NCBI GenBank assembly: GCA_934045905.1 | Contig: OW203763.1 | Location: forward strand, 36,345,017 to 36,409,016 | Source: Leuctra nigra | Lineage: Eukaryota > Arthropoda > Insecta > Plecoptera > Leuctridae | Reading direction: 5' to 3' | DNA length: 64,000 nt | In this document: piece after piece, positions 10,811 through 22,698 of the stretch | Numbering within the stretch: position 1 is the first letter of the stretch | How the letters are laid out: the number at the start of each line of letters is the position of its first letter | Translations under genes and position numbers: made by a program | The notes under the pieces: generated by a model | Seen by the model: only the letters and a program-made list of their open reading frames with translations | The model's database searches: none | Told to the model about the DNA's origin: nothing

Positions 10811-11850
10811 GGTTGAACATCAACCACACAATGCCTCTCGCCATCATATAACACGTGATCATAATGTGACATCAATATGACTTGAATCACATCTTCAACA
10901 CAAACGCGGTTCAATCAAGTCGTGTTCCTTTCACTCGACATTTTTCTCACAGAGTGCACTTTTATGTAAGCAATAAAACTGTTGAATCGGATGACCGTAA
11001 ATTACATCTCCACTCTTCTCGGGATCACCAGTCCTGATGTTATCACGTCCCAGCATCACAATCTGATTGCATTTACTCACTCCTTCATCGCATTCACATT
11101 CAGATCTCTCATGGATCCGAAAAAAAGAAATGGATAGGAATTCATTTCTCTATATGGCGATGTAAAAGTTAGAAGAACTCAATAACAGAAGAAATCATTT
11201 CTAGATCTTCAATTCTTTCAAAGAGTAATCCATAAGTTTGAATCGTTTAAATTTGGCAGCTGACAGTTGACAGTCAAGAATGTTGTACAATATCAAATAT
11301 GGCGGATCTTTCACAGCTGATTTTAAGTGAGGTTATGTCCCGTCTGGCAACTTAAATTACTAAAATGGGAAAGAAATAGATAGTCATGAACTAAATGGTG
11401 GAAAATAATGGATAGTTGCTGGTCACAATAATGATAGAACGATTTTTGTCATAATGAATACTTTTCCAAGTCATCTAAAAATTCGTCTAAGTTCCAAACA
11501 GTAAAAACGTCGCAAGTTGAGGTCAACACTTGGTTGTGGAGTTCATAAAAATATCACAAAATAACTCAGAAATGCACGTCAAGAGTCCATTTCCGCTAAA
11601 ATACCACGTTATATCAATAGAAATGTTGATTATTGGGGGGGTGAGGGCTGTGTTTTTCACAATGTTAATCACAATATTTAGCAAGGCTATTTTCACATTC
11701 GCTGATATAAAAAATTGTTTTTTCATCAGAAGAACATTAAACAAGTTTAACTATTAAACTACTAATTTAACTGCCAATTAAATGATGGAAGCAACCGTTT
11801 GCAATAACATAGTTAATCTAAAGGAATATCCTATATCTAAGTGCGAAACG
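10811..11850. other. No defined feature
   Basis: AT-rich. Open frames on both strands at 11523-11757 overlap each other and have no recognisable domain. Confidence 0.4.
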
Positions 11851-14800
11851 TTCCCAAGACTGTAACATAAGACATAGTCGTCAACGAGGAGTTCCTAAGA
11901 CTGTAACATAAGACATAGTCGTCAACGAGGAGTTCCCAAGACTCTAACATAAGACATAGTCGTCAACGAGGAGTTCCTAAGACTGTAACATAAGACATAG
12001 TCGTCAACGAGGAGTTCCTAAGACTGTAACATAAGACATAGTCGTCAACGAGGAGTTCCTAAGACTGTAACATAAGACATAGTCGTCAACGAGGAGTTCC
12101 CGAGACTCTAACATAAGACATAGTCGTCAACGAGGAGTTCCTAAGACTGTAACATAAGACATAGTCGTCAACGAGGAGTTCCCGAGACTCTAACATAAGA
12201 CATAGTCGTCAACGAGGAGTTCCTAAGACTGTAACATAAGACATAGTCGTCAACGAGGAGTTCCCAAGACTGTAACATAAGACATAGTCGTCAACGAGGA
12301 GTTCCTAAGACTGTAACATAAGACATAGTCGTCAACGAGGAGTTCCTAAGACTGTAACATAAGACATAGTCGTCAACGAGGAGTTCCCGAGACTGTAACA
12401 TAAGACATAGTCGTCAACGAGGAGTTCCTAAGACTGTAACATAAGACATAGTCGTCAACGAGGAGTTCCCAAGACTCTAACATAAGACATAGTCGTCAAC
12501 GAGGAGTTCCTAAGACTGTAACATAAGACATAGTCGTCAACGAGGAGTTCCTAAGACTGTAACATAAGACATAGTCGTCAACGAGGAGTTCCCAAGACTG
12601 TAACATAAGACATAGTCGTCAACGAGGAGTTCCTAAGACTGTAACATAAGACATAGTCGTCAACGAGGAGTTCCTAAGACTGTAACATAAGACATAGTCG
12701 TCAACGAGGAGTTCCTAAGACTGTAACATAAGACATAGTCGTCAACGAGGAGTTCCTAAGACTGTAACATAAGACATAGTCGTCAACGAGGAGTTCCCAA
12801 GACTCTAACATAAGACATAGTCGTCAACGAGGAGTTCCCAAGACTGTAACATAAGACATAGTCGTCAACGAGGAGTTCCTAAGACAGTGACATAAGACAT
12901 AGTCGTCAACGAGGAGTTCCCAAGACTCTAACATAAGACATAGTCGTCAACGAGGAGTTCCTAAGACTGTAACATAAGACATAGTCGTCAACGAGGAGTT
13001 CCCAAGACTCTAACATAAGACATAGTCGTCAACGAGGAGTTCCTAAGACAGTGACATAAGACATGGTCGTCAACGAGGAGTTCCCAAGACTGTAACATAA
13101 GACATAGTCGTCAACGAGGAGTTCCTAAGACTGTAACATAAGACATAGTCGTCAACGAGGAGTTCCTAAGACTGTAACATAAGACATAGTCGTCAACGAG
13201 GAGTTCCCGAGACTGTAACATAAGACATAGTCGTCAACGAGGAGTTCCCGAGACTGTAACATAAGACATAGTCGTCAACGAGGAGTTCCTAAGACAGTGA
13301 CATAAGACATGGTCGTCAACGAGGAGTTCCTAAAGCCTCATACTGTAACATAAGACATAGTCGTCAACGAGGAGTTCCCAAGACTGTAACATAAGACATA
13401 GTCGTCAACGAGGAGTTCCTAAGACAGTGACATAAGACATAGTCGTCAACGAGGAGTTCCCGAGACTGTAACATAAGACATAGTCGTCAACGAGGAGTTC
13501 CTAAGACTGTAACATAAGACATAGTCGTCAACGAGGAGTTCCCAAGACTGTAACATAAGACATAGTCGTCAACGAGGAGTTCCTAAGACTGTAACATAAG
13601 ACATAGTCGTCAACGAGGAGTTCCCGAGACTGTAACATAAGACATAGTCGTCAACGAGGAGTTCCCGAGACTGTAACATAAGACATAGTCGTCAACGAGG
13701 AGTTCCCAAGACTGTAACATAAGACATAGTCGTCAACGAGGAGTTCCTAAGACAGTGACATAAGACATAGTCGTCAACGAGGAGTTCCCGAGACTGTAAC
13801 ATAAGACATAGTCGTCAACGAGGAGTTCCTAAGACAGTGACATAAGACATAGTCGTCAACGAGGAGTTCCCGAGACTGTAACATAAGACATAGTCGTCAA
13901 CGAGGAGTTCCTAAGACAGTGACATAAGACATAGTCGTCAACGAGGAGTTCCTAAGACTGTAACATAAGACATAGTCGTCAACGAGGAGTTCCCGAGACT
14001 GTAACATAAGACATAGTCGTCAACGAGGAGTTCCCGAGACAGTGACATAAGACATAGTCGTCAACGAGGAGTTCCTAAGACAGTGACATAAGACATAGTC
14101 GTCAACGAGGAGTTCCCGAGACTGTGACATAAGACATAGTCGTCAACGAGGAGTTCCCAAGACTGTAACATAAGACATAGTCGTCAACGAGGAGTTCCCG
14201 AGACTGTAACATAAGACATAGTCGTCAACGAGGAGTTCCCGAGACTGTGACATAAGACATAGTCGTCAACGAGGAGTTCCCAAGACTGTAACATAAGACA
14301 TAGTCGTCAACGAGGAGTTCCTAAGACAGTGACATAAGACATGGTCGTCAACGAGGAGTTCCTAAGACAGTGACATAAGACATAGTCGTCAACGAGGAGT
14401 TCCTAAGACAGTGACATAAGACATAGTCGTCAACGAGGAGTTCCTAAGACAGTGACATAAGACATGGTCGTCAACGAGGAGTTCCTAAGACTGTAACATA
14501 AGACATAGTCGTCAACGAGGAGTTCCTAAGACTGTAACATAAGACATAGTCGTCAACGAGGAGTTCCTAAAGCCTCATACTGTAACATAAGACATAGTCG
14601 TCAACGAGGAGTTCCTAAAGCCTCATACTGTAACATAAGACATAGTCGTCAACGAGGAGTTCCTAAGACAGTGACATAAGACATAGTCGTCAACGAGGAG
14701 TTCCTAAGACTGTAACATAAGACATAGTCGTCAACGAGGAGTTCCTAAGACTGTAACATAAGACATAGTCGTCAACGAGGAGTTCCTAAGACTGTAACAT

Positions 14801-15006
14801 AAGACATAGTCGTCAACGAGGAGTTCCTAAAGCCTCATACTGTAACATAAGACATAGTCGTCAACGAGGAGTTCCTAAAGCCTCATACTGTAACATAAGA
14901 CATAGTCGTCAACGAGGAGTTCCTAAGACAGTGACATAAGACATAGTCGTCAACGAGGAGTTCCCGAGACTGTAACATAAGACATAGTCGTCAACGAGGA
15001 GTTCCC
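11851..15006. repeat. 41-bp minisatellite, about 76 copies
   Basis: Head-to-tail copies of a 41-bp unit whose invariant part is ACATAAGACAT-GTCGTCAACGAGGAGTTCC. Variation is concentrated in the first 15 bases: CTAAGACTGTAAC, CCAAGACTGTAAC, CCGAGACTCTAAC and CTAAGACAGTGAC forms. Five units (13331, 14565, 14613, 14825 and 14873, approximate starts) carry a 7-base longer version with AAAGCCTCATACTG, making 48 bp. There are no unique spacers, so this is not a CRISPR-like array, and 41 is not a multiple of three, so it is not a coding repeat. Total span about 3.16 kb. Confidence 0.97.
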
Positions 15007-15040
15007 GCCTCACTCGAAGTAAATATTGGAGACAATTTAC

Positions 15041-15297
15041 TTCCTAAATATCGTTATATCTTTGTACCATACAATTTACAAAAAATGTGAAACATAATTA
15101 GCATAGCTAATTTTTTTAGTCGTCTTTAGCAGTATACACACTATCTTATACATACAATATTTATGCCAAGACTCGTGAAAAATCTGAAATGTCTGTATTT
15201 TTCAGATTTTCCATGAGTTTGGGAACACATGCCTATATTGTCTTTAATGTCGACTAAAAAATTGGTTACGCAATGGTTCACAGAGCGATATTTAGGA
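15041..15297. mobile_element. Fold-back element next to the minisatellite
   Basis: CCTAAATATCG near 15043 is matched by CGATATTTAGG near 15287. Further inward, TTTTTTTAGTCG pairs with CGACTAAAAAA, and a central hairpin is formed by CCAAGACTCGTGAAAAATC with GATTTTCCATGAGTTTGG. The nested pairing means almost the whole segment can fold on itself, as expected for a MITE. No target duplication is certain. Confidence 0.6.
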
Positions 15298-15413
15298 AAT
15301 ATTTTAAATATTATAATTATATTATATATTATATTAATATATTATATTATTATTTAGGATATTTAAATTATTACACTGTAGTACCTACAGATGACCGTAC
15401 ACATTTCAGGGAG

Positions 15414-15612
15414 AAGTATTGGGTTGTTTGATAATGATGGAAAATTTAGTGAATCTCTCACTTAGGGATGGTGTTTTGGAGGTAACCTGCGAAATAAAAA
15501 CGCGCACCCCGACTGGATCTGGATCTGGATCTGGATCCCGAAGGATCTGGGTTCGATTCCCAGTCGGGGTGCGCGTTTTTATTTCGCAGGTTACCTCCAA
15601 AAGTATTGGGTT
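15414..15612. mobile_element. SINE insertion forming a perfect 43-bp palindrome
   Basis: The arms 15474-15516 and 15560-15602 are perfect reverse complements over 43 bases, separated by a 43-base loop holding (GGATCT)n and the pol III B box GGGTTCGATTCC. The left part continues into the antisense SINE tail (15429-15473), exactly matched in opposite orientation at 1419-1463. The whole is bracketed by a 12-base direct repeat AAGTATTGGGTT at 15414-15425 and 15601-15612, which looks like a target duplication. I read it as a retrotransposed SINE whose 5' part was inverted and duplicated. An assembly hairpin artefact is the alternative. Confidence 0.75.
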
Positions 15613-16513
15613 ATTGCTGTCATGGACTATTGTGCTTGTCTTTGTACTTCGCTAATGTAAAAATCAGGATAAGTCCGGACTCACTTTTCTTGTAAGTTTT
15701 TGTTCGCGATCCGTCGGTTTATTCTCACAAAGAAGTAGACTTCAAATCATGCGGTTCCAGTAGTTTCCATTAGTTGTATCCAAGTTGTATCTACTCTCTC
15801 ATCTATGGTTGTATCAATGCCAGTCATATTCTTCTTTGGTCATATAACATCATGAAATTCTAGAATATTTTTAGACAGTCTGTATTTTGTCACCGAAATT
15901 AAGCACTGAAAAGTGATTGAAACTTGCTGAAAGTATCCCTACTATTTACATCATGTAATTAACCACAATACAATCTTAACAAACTGTGCTGCGGCCCCCC
16001 GGAAGGTTATTCCTGTTCTCTACCCGCCACTGAGAAGTTTACTGCGACAACAGATTGTGTCCCCCCGCCCAACCCCCTGATATTGCCGCAGCCTGAGCTG
16101 TGACACGACTAATAGCGCCCAAGTAAAGCAATCAAGAAGAACTCACATCAACTGGCCACAAGTTGACACCCGACACTGTCAACTGCAGGACGTGGTGCAG
16201 AATTACAAATATCAACTTCGCAGAGATCGACGATGCAAATTCATCTTGCGCACGCCACGGCACGGCAGTATCAGTTGATGTATTTACATATTTAACACCG
16301 TATCGCTACTTGGATTTCATAATTGTATTTGGGAAACTGTGCTAAGACAGAATTAAACATCAAACAGTCTTTTGTATAATGTATCTAATGTATTTTTATT
16401 GTACCCATATTGACAGCTTCTCTGTCGTACACCTAAAGTAAAGGCGACCCATAAAAAAATACAAAATAAATATTTGAAAAGTCAATTTAAAATAATATTT
16501 TTTTACACCGAGT
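15613..16513. other. No defined feature
   Basis: AT-rich with a moderately GC-rich part at 15990-16200. No repeat, RNA or coding domain recognised. Confidence 0.4.
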
Positions 16514-16530
16514 GGGGGGGGGGGGGGGGG
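16514..16530. repeat. Poly-G tract, 17 bases
   Basis: Uninterrupted G run. Confidence 0.95.
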
Positions 16531-16585
16531 CTATAAAATAAACAACTCTTGGTGACAAGCTTCTCATATTGATGATTATGGAGCG

Positions 16586-16742
16586 ATTAAGAATGTAAGG
16601 AATGGATGGTGGGAAGAACGCAGTCGTGGTCTAATACCTCTTCACTAAGAAACTACGAAAACCCCTCCGTCAATAAAGACGGCTTCGGAAATTGAGTCCA
16701 TGTACCCCGGAATGTAGGTCCCCTGAGCCAACTTGTCAAATA
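16586..16742 (-). repeat. tRNA-derived SINE, minus strand, strongly diverged
   Basis: The order of landmarks equals the 8.1-kb and 29.1-kb copies: GAATGGATGGTGGGAAG, CAGTCGTGGTCTAATACC, GAAACTACGAAAACCCCTC, and finally GAGCCAACTTGTC, the complement of the A-box region. The B box has decayed. Confidence 0.6.
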
Positions 16743-17292
16743 ACTGCTTTATGAGTCAATTAAGTATTCCAAAAAGTCCTTATAAATGTAATCCCAAGTA
16801 TAAAATGTTGATAAATGCGCAGAGTTTCGCACTTGCGTGTAATATGGCTTTAATCAAGTGAGTGTTATACCTGAACGACTCTGCCCTTCTGTTCGCGTGA
16901 TAAGAGCCTGCGACATATGCAACGCAACTGTACGAGTACACTGTGATATTGCCCTATCAGGCGGGAGCCATCTGTCCACCTCATAGAACAACACCAAATC
17001 ATGTGTCTAATTAACAATTACTCGACTACAGCCGATCTGTTGCGATAGACAAGATCAACACCATGCAACTAGACTATCTCGACATGAGTAACGGAACAGA
17101 TTCGACATGAAAAGGCTCCATTACTTCGTGTACATATCGATGGCTAAGAATCAGGACCTTGTATCTCCAAAAACAGTTTTTCAGGAGCAGAGAAACTGTT
17201 TAAAAACAGTTCACAAATGAGATAAGGTGGTGTTGCAGTTTGGTTATCTGTCTTATTATTCTAGATAGAGATACAAGCTATTTACCTTCAGA

Positions 17293-17317
17293 TTTTTTTT
17301 TTTTTTTTTTTTTTTTT
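17293..17317. repeat. Poly-T tract, 25 bases
   Basis: Uninterrupted T run; it could be the poly-A tail of a minus-strand retroposon, but no body was identified next to it. Confidence 0.85.
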
Positions 17318-17387
17318 GTTATATCAAACTCATTTTTGACAAAAATTGAGTTACTTGGTCCTGATTCATCGATATGCAATATTTGCC

Positions 17388-17466
17388 CGTCTAGGTGGCT
17401 CAGATGATAGAGCCCCCGCCCGGCATGTGAGAGGTCCCTGGTTCGAGCCCCCGGTTTCGTCGAATA
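17388..17466 (+). repeat. tRNA-like SINE head
   Basis: Reads GTCTAGGTGGCTCAGATG (A box), a GCTC/GAGC D-stem, then the B box CTGGTTCGAGCCCC. The anticodon arm pairs at 4 of 5 positions but position 33 is C instead of T, and the T-stem is mismatched. It is therefore a tRNA-derived repeat and not a working tRNA gene. The sequence resembles tRNA-Ala-like heads; that assignment is weak. Confidence 0.6.
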
Positions 17467-17886
17467 TATCACTTCGCATCTCATCCAATTATACTGACCC
17501 TACTGGAATGTTACCATAAAACCTAGTATCTCAACTCAAAAGTATAGTTAGAGCATACAGCAGGAAATCGAGCATTTTTATGAAGATTATTTATACATCC
17601 CCTTTTTCATCTTATTTCTCCTTATTCTATCGATCAAAGTGTTCGATAACTTTTGGTAAATGACGACGATATTTACAACGATTTAGGATATGTTAATTTT
17701 TTGTTATTTGGTAATGTATACGTGAAAATCAGTATCGTTGTACCTGATTTCAAAAATGTATTAATATTCTTTCCCAATTAATTCAATGTATATGTCTATA
17801 TCATTTGGTTGGTAAGATCTATGCAAATAAAATAAGCAAATTACACTTTAATTGTACGTCTCCTTCCAGACCATTATTTTCAATAA
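17467..17886. other. No defined feature
   Basis: AT-rich sequence with nothing recognisable. Confidence 0.4.
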
Positions 17887-18070
17887 GGTCAATTCCATGG
17901 CCAGAAAACGAATTGGAAACACGAGTGGATGAAAATTGTGACAATTTGCCATCAACTGTATTTTTTCATGAATGAATGTCTTCTGTCACAGCACTTTTAA
18001 AATCCAATAAATGTATGAATCGCGAAAATAATTAATGGTTGCATTGATGATGACACCAACTTCGTTTAAA
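17887..18070 (+). repeat. Dispersed repeat, copy A (uninterrupted)
   Basis: Shares an ordered set of strings with 18347-18990: GTCAATTCCA-GGCCAG, GACAATTT, CATCAACTGT, TTTTCATGAA, CTTCTGTCA, CCATAAATGTAT or its variant, and GCATTGATGATG. Identity is moderate. This copy lacks the 468-bp hAT insertion and so shows the approximate empty site. Confidence 0.6.
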
Positions 18071-18346
18071 TTGTCTTGTGTTTAAACTTTGGTCCTGGAG
18101 CTTGAAATCCCAATGCTTCGCCTGTCTAAGTCGCTTGATCTCAAGAGCAGTATGATTGCACGCTGCAATCTCTCTTCAGTCGCGTGATTAATCGTGTCGC
18201 ACTAGGTGTTAACCCGAGTGCTAATGACTGCGATTAGTGCAGTAATCGCTCGCCTGGCCACACATCTATTCACATGTGCAAAGCCCAGGCAGACCGGGCT
18301 AGGGGAGCCGGCACGGAGATCAGACTTGTCGCAGACGTCAATAGGG

Positions 18347-18990
18347 TCAATTCCAGGCCAGCGATGGGACAATTTCACATCAACTGTCCTTATTTTCATG
18401 AAACCCCCTTCTAATCAGGGACTGGAACCGGAACCGGTACCGGAACGAAAAGAACCGTTATTTTTATAGGAACCGGAACCCATATAAATTTTTTAGGTGG
18501 AACCGGAACCCTTATAATTTTAAATATTATTTGGGTTCCATAACGGTTCCATAAGGGGTTTTTAAATAATTAATTTCATCGAATTTTTACTTCATTTCGT
18601 TTCAAATCTGAAATAATTTACTGCCATTTATACAGTTTATCAAATAAATTATCACCGAGTCAAATTAATGTTAGACATTTCTAAGCATGTAAGTTCCCAA
18701 AAGTCGATTACATTTTTTTCTGAATTTGATGGAATCGATTAGAACCCTTATGGAACCGAAATGGAACCGGAACCGGAATTGGAACCGTTATTTTACTTTT
18801 TCCAGGAACCGGAACCGGAACCGTTATTTTTAAAAACTTGGAACCGGTACCGGAACCGTTATTCATTTGGGTTCCAGTCCCTGCTTCTAATGCACCCTTC
18901 TGTCATCACTTGAAAATTCCATAAATGTATATCTTGCGAGAATATAATCAATGGATGAAGGATACGCTTAACTTGGTTTGCATTGATGAT
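18347..18990 (+). repeat. Dispersed repeat, copy B, split by a hAT element
   Basis: Same landmarks as copy A about 460 bp upstream, but interrupted at 18416-18883. Left half 18347-18415, right half 18884-18990. Copies A and B look like an old local duplication or two insertions of one family. Confidence 0.6.
18408..18891. mobile_element. Non-autonomous hAT element with intact 8-bp target duplication, nested
   Basis: The element proper is 18416-18883 (468 bp). The ends are CAGGGACTGGAACC and its complement GGTTCCAGTCCCTG. A perfect 8-bp direct repeat CTTCTAAT flanks it at 18408-18415 and 18884-18891, which is diagnostic of hAT. Both subterminal regions carry many direct and inverted GGAACCG / CGGTTCC motifs (about 18421-18550 and 18740-18870), the usual layout of clustered transposase-binding sites. 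No coding capacity. It sits inside the older repeat copy B, so it is younger than that repeat. Confidence 0.9.
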
Positions 18991-19077
18991 GGAAACTTTG
19001 ATCTCCAAACCTGTATTTTGTAACATAGCTCTTTCACCCATTCGTGTCTTCATGATACTTTCTGATATTCATAACTA

Positions 19078-19315
19078 GTTCTGTACCTCAAAGGTAAAAG
19101 GCCCAAAGTCAATTTCAATGATTCTTGAGGTGAGCTCAAAAACCAGTAATTCTGCCTTCATCCAAAACATTTGGTAATGGTGACAAGAGTAATTGCTCAT
19201 TTGTTGACTTCAGTCAAACTGCAATTGATAAAGCTTGATTATACTTGATTCCTGAAGTGTGTAACGCAAAATCGAGAAAATAGACTTCCGACCTTCTACT
19301 TCTGAGGTACAGAAC
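19078..19315. mobile_element. MITE family copy 2 (GAGGTAGAAGGCC termini)
   Basis: The termini GTTCTGTACCTC and GAGGTACAGAAC are perfect inverted 12-mers, continued imperfectly by AAAGGTAAAAGGCCCAAAGTC and its partner. Internal strings AACCAGTAATTCTGCCTTCA and AATCGAGAAAATAGACTTCC are shared with copy 1 at 10.56 kb. No target duplication is evident. Best-preserved member of this family in the window. Confidence 0.7.
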
Positions 19316-21130
19316 TTTAAACTGAACATTTTCAAAAACAGATCCTGGACATATGGAGATGTAATCGAAATGTCATTTTATCCAATAACTCGTAATTTGA
19401 GAGCCTAATACTTCCAAACAAACCGGTTGACCCATTAAGTTTTCATAGTATTTTTTTATTATTTTATTGTCTACAACTCTAGCAAATTTCATCACGATCG
19501 GATTTTCATTACGATCGGATAGAATAAGAGAGCAACATTTTTGGAACAGAAAATATCAAGGTAATTATTATTTAAATATTCAATTCATTCAGATGATTTC
19601 AGTTTCGTTTACTTCACTCTAATTTTCACTCACTTATATGACTTCAAGAGCAAATGTCACATACACTGTAAATCTCCTCACTAAATCTCATCACTATGGG
19701 AATATCAACTCAGCTAATATATTGTCCAGTATTTATACTTATAGGATACATAACAATTGATATAATTAGTGTGCGAATAGCTAAGTGAAAATTACCGACA
19801 TTTATTTTTGGGGAATATTCTCAAAAATGGAAATTATTAACAACAAACATAATTTTTTGATAAATTTTTAGGTTTGTAAATAAGATAAGGTCCACTAAAT
19901 GTGGGCACATTTTATGGGGTTAAAACCACATTTGAGTAGTAATCAAAACATTACAAAATTTAAACAAAAGTAATTTTTCAAGATTTTGGGGAATATTCCC
20001 AATATTGGAATAAAACGGGAATATTCCCGTCCAATAAATACTCGCGAATTTAACTCTCAATTACGGCACCGGTAATCGTCAACCGAACACTATTATAACG
20101 TCGACGTATTTTCAAATAAGTCTCCTATAAATGAAATGTATTTCACACATCCGAGCACGTGAGTCTACACCCATAACAAAACCAATATTACCCCTATACA
20201 AAATACATCCACTCCTATGACAAATCGCACAAACAAACATGGAGGACACATTTTAATTATCATCCCAAAGAATTTCGTAATAACTCCTGAATTATTACCC
20301 TAGCTGCTCCTCTTGTCCCTCCACAGAGCAGTGTGTATTCATCACAGCAAGATGGTCCAGGGGGCAGCCTCCTGCCTCTCTCACTCAATCACATCTTCTC
20401 ATAACAGTGAATCACTATCGTCCAAACCACAATACAAGCTCAGGGGGTGTACTTTCCATCTATCACGACAAGATTTTAATAACAACCAACCTTATATATA
20501 GAGTTCTCGGTGACAATATCTAGAATCACCCCCAAAAACTACTAAACGCCGGGTCTTATATTTGCCTCACATAAATTCAACGAATATTGCAAGAATGAGT
20601 GGAAAATGCAAGGAAAAATGGAATGGGGTGAGGGAAAACTCACATAAATATATGGCAGTGATAACATTTTGTAAAGGTCTTTTATTTTCGTGTACGAAAA
20701 GAAAGGATATTGTAGCGGGTAGCTGGGGATATTTATCATCGGCATTCCACGAGGGGTTTGGGAGTAAGAGTGTACTATGGGAAATGTTTTTTTTTTTCTG
20801 CTGTGCGGTGGCATTGGTTTGGTGGAATTGGCGAGATAACTCACTTTCAAGCTAATAATAACCGGTGTACAATGCTCGTTGAGCCGTTACAATAAAACGG
20901 AGATATGGTTTTTGATAATCGGAAAGGAGTTATGTGTTTTTAGATGGCGACGAAATGAAGACAATATCTGTGGCTTCTCGACGTGAATTCAAGGAGGTAG
21001 ATTTATATCTCAGATCTAATTCACAACAATCCTGTGTGTGGTGTTTTACGAAAACAAAATTATGTTTCAAAAATTGAAAGACTGAAAGACATGTAATAAG
21101 GTAAATAATACCATGAAAGCATTTCTTGAT
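19316..21130. other. No defined feature
   Basis: AT-rich. A GGGGAATATTC motif recurs near 19811, 19988 and 20020, including the palindrome GGGAATATTCCC. Open frames of up to 102 codons at 20542-20855 overlap on both strands and are not recognisable. Confidence 0.4.
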
Positions 21131-21291
21131 CCTGACGTTCGGTTTTACCAACTTCGATTATAGTGTTGATTAACAAACAGCTTGTTAAAGTGGCCATTTC
21201 AGGTATTTTAGTACGGTTTGTTGCCACAAAAATAATAGATAATTTTCTAGTTAATCGATAGTTAACTATCACAGATTGGTAAAACCGGGCC
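21131..21291. mobile_element. Harbinger-like MITE, degraded
   Basis: CGGTTTTACCAA near 21140 is matched by TTGGTAAAACCGGGCC at 21276-21291, with more inverted matching inward (GTTGATTAAC against GTTAATCGAT). The right end GGGCC followed by TTA, and the core CCGGTTTTACCA, resemble the element at 62235-62467. The left terminus is eroded. Confidence 0.5.
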
Positions 21292-21596
21292 TTAAAGATA
21301 TAAAGGTGGTTTGGAATGCCTCGATCAAAATGTCCTACAAGTGTGGATTTATCCAAGTTTTTCTAAATTGTTACTAAAAATAGTTTGCTCTTATGGAGCG
21401 CGTACAATCGTATACAATTAAGACACGTACTTCGTAACCAATTGGTTAAAACAAATGGCCTAACGGAAAACTATAAAACTAACACGACTTCAACAAGTGA
21501 TATCAAATAAAAGGATCTAATTTCATGGAAATTCATTTTCCCACCTGTTTGTCGGGTTTGGAAATCAGATCGCGGAAGAGAAAACCAAACGCAGCA

Positions 21597-21660
21597 GGGG
21601 TGGGAATGAGGGGGGGGGATGGGGGGGAGGGACAAGGGGATGGGGGAGGAATGGGGGCAA
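21597..21660 (+). repeat. G-rich low-complexity stretch
   Basis: About 64 bases with repeated G3-G9 runs separated by A or T, such as GGGGGGGGGATGGGGGGGAG. The spacing fits intramolecular G-quadruplex folding on the plus strand. No gene context. Confidence 0.8.
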
Positions 21661-22698
21661 CATTTCACAAGGAAAATATATGTAGCTATACAATTGGCCA
21701 ACCACCCTGATAAAATGCAACGCTTGGGAACAATACGTCCAAATAAAACAGAAATATCTATCTCAAAATTAATAATGCTAGATCTCTGTTATTTCTATTG
21801 TCGTTGTCGCCCTCGGGAATGGGTTCGAAAAAGAGTAGTCATTGATGGAATCATCATTTCATGTCTTGTTAGTCATACAATCACAGCTTTAGTAGGCTAA
21901 TCATTCCACAGAAACATTAGTAAGGAAAATACTAGTTCATGTTTGAAGAGAGGGCGTAAAAGCGACTAACAGTAACATGTCATATAATTATCAAAGCAGC
22001 TCAAATCAGATGACAGAAACCAAAGAATTTATCACGAGAAGTTTAATTTGTCATTTGAGAAGTATTGATGAAATATAATGTGCCGAGAAAAAGACATTCA
22101 TTTCTATAAAATCTGTTATGTGTGTTGTATTATTTGTGCCTGAATTCGGCAGCTAATTTAAATGAGACAACATACGTTTTTAGCTAATTGCATTTCAGTG
22201 TGATCGAATTTGAAATCGTAACATTTGCATGGAGGGTAATTGTAAGTTTAGTCATCCTAGATGCGTATTGTGTACCACTTCACTAGATACTTTTCCCAGG
22301 GGGAAACCAAGGAATTACATGAGTAAGAACCGAGTAATTTACTAGAGTATAATCCAAAGTTTCTACCCAGGAAAACTATGAACGCAACTGTTGAGAATTT
22401 ACTGTATTCCTGTAATTTTTTAAATAATCCCGATGCATTTCCCATATTTCTGGTGGGAAGAGCTGAGGCAAGATCTGTTATAGGCTATACGATTTAAACA
22501 CAACTAAAATGTATTTTACAGTTGCATCCAGCAAGAATATAGCGACAGTCCATGAAAATGTATCTGCTTTTAAAATAGACTTTGCTCAATTCATGCAATT
22601 TCGCTTGCATTTGTCTTTAGTAGCTCTAAAGTTAAAGATGCATATCCCGGGGTATAAACCAGCTGTGGAGTAATAGTCTCTTCAATCTATTTGAATTC
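21661..22698. other. No defined feature
   Basis: AT-rich sequence; no repeat or coding domain recognised. Confidence 0.4.

Noticed and set aside
11851..15006. CRISPR array
   Set aside because: Whole 41-bp units repeat without unique spacers, variants are single-base changes, and the context is eukaryotic.
17388..17466. Functional tRNA gene
   Set aside because: A and B boxes are present, but position 33 is not T, the anticodon and T-arms are mismatched, and similar tRNA-like heads occur as SINEs in the window.
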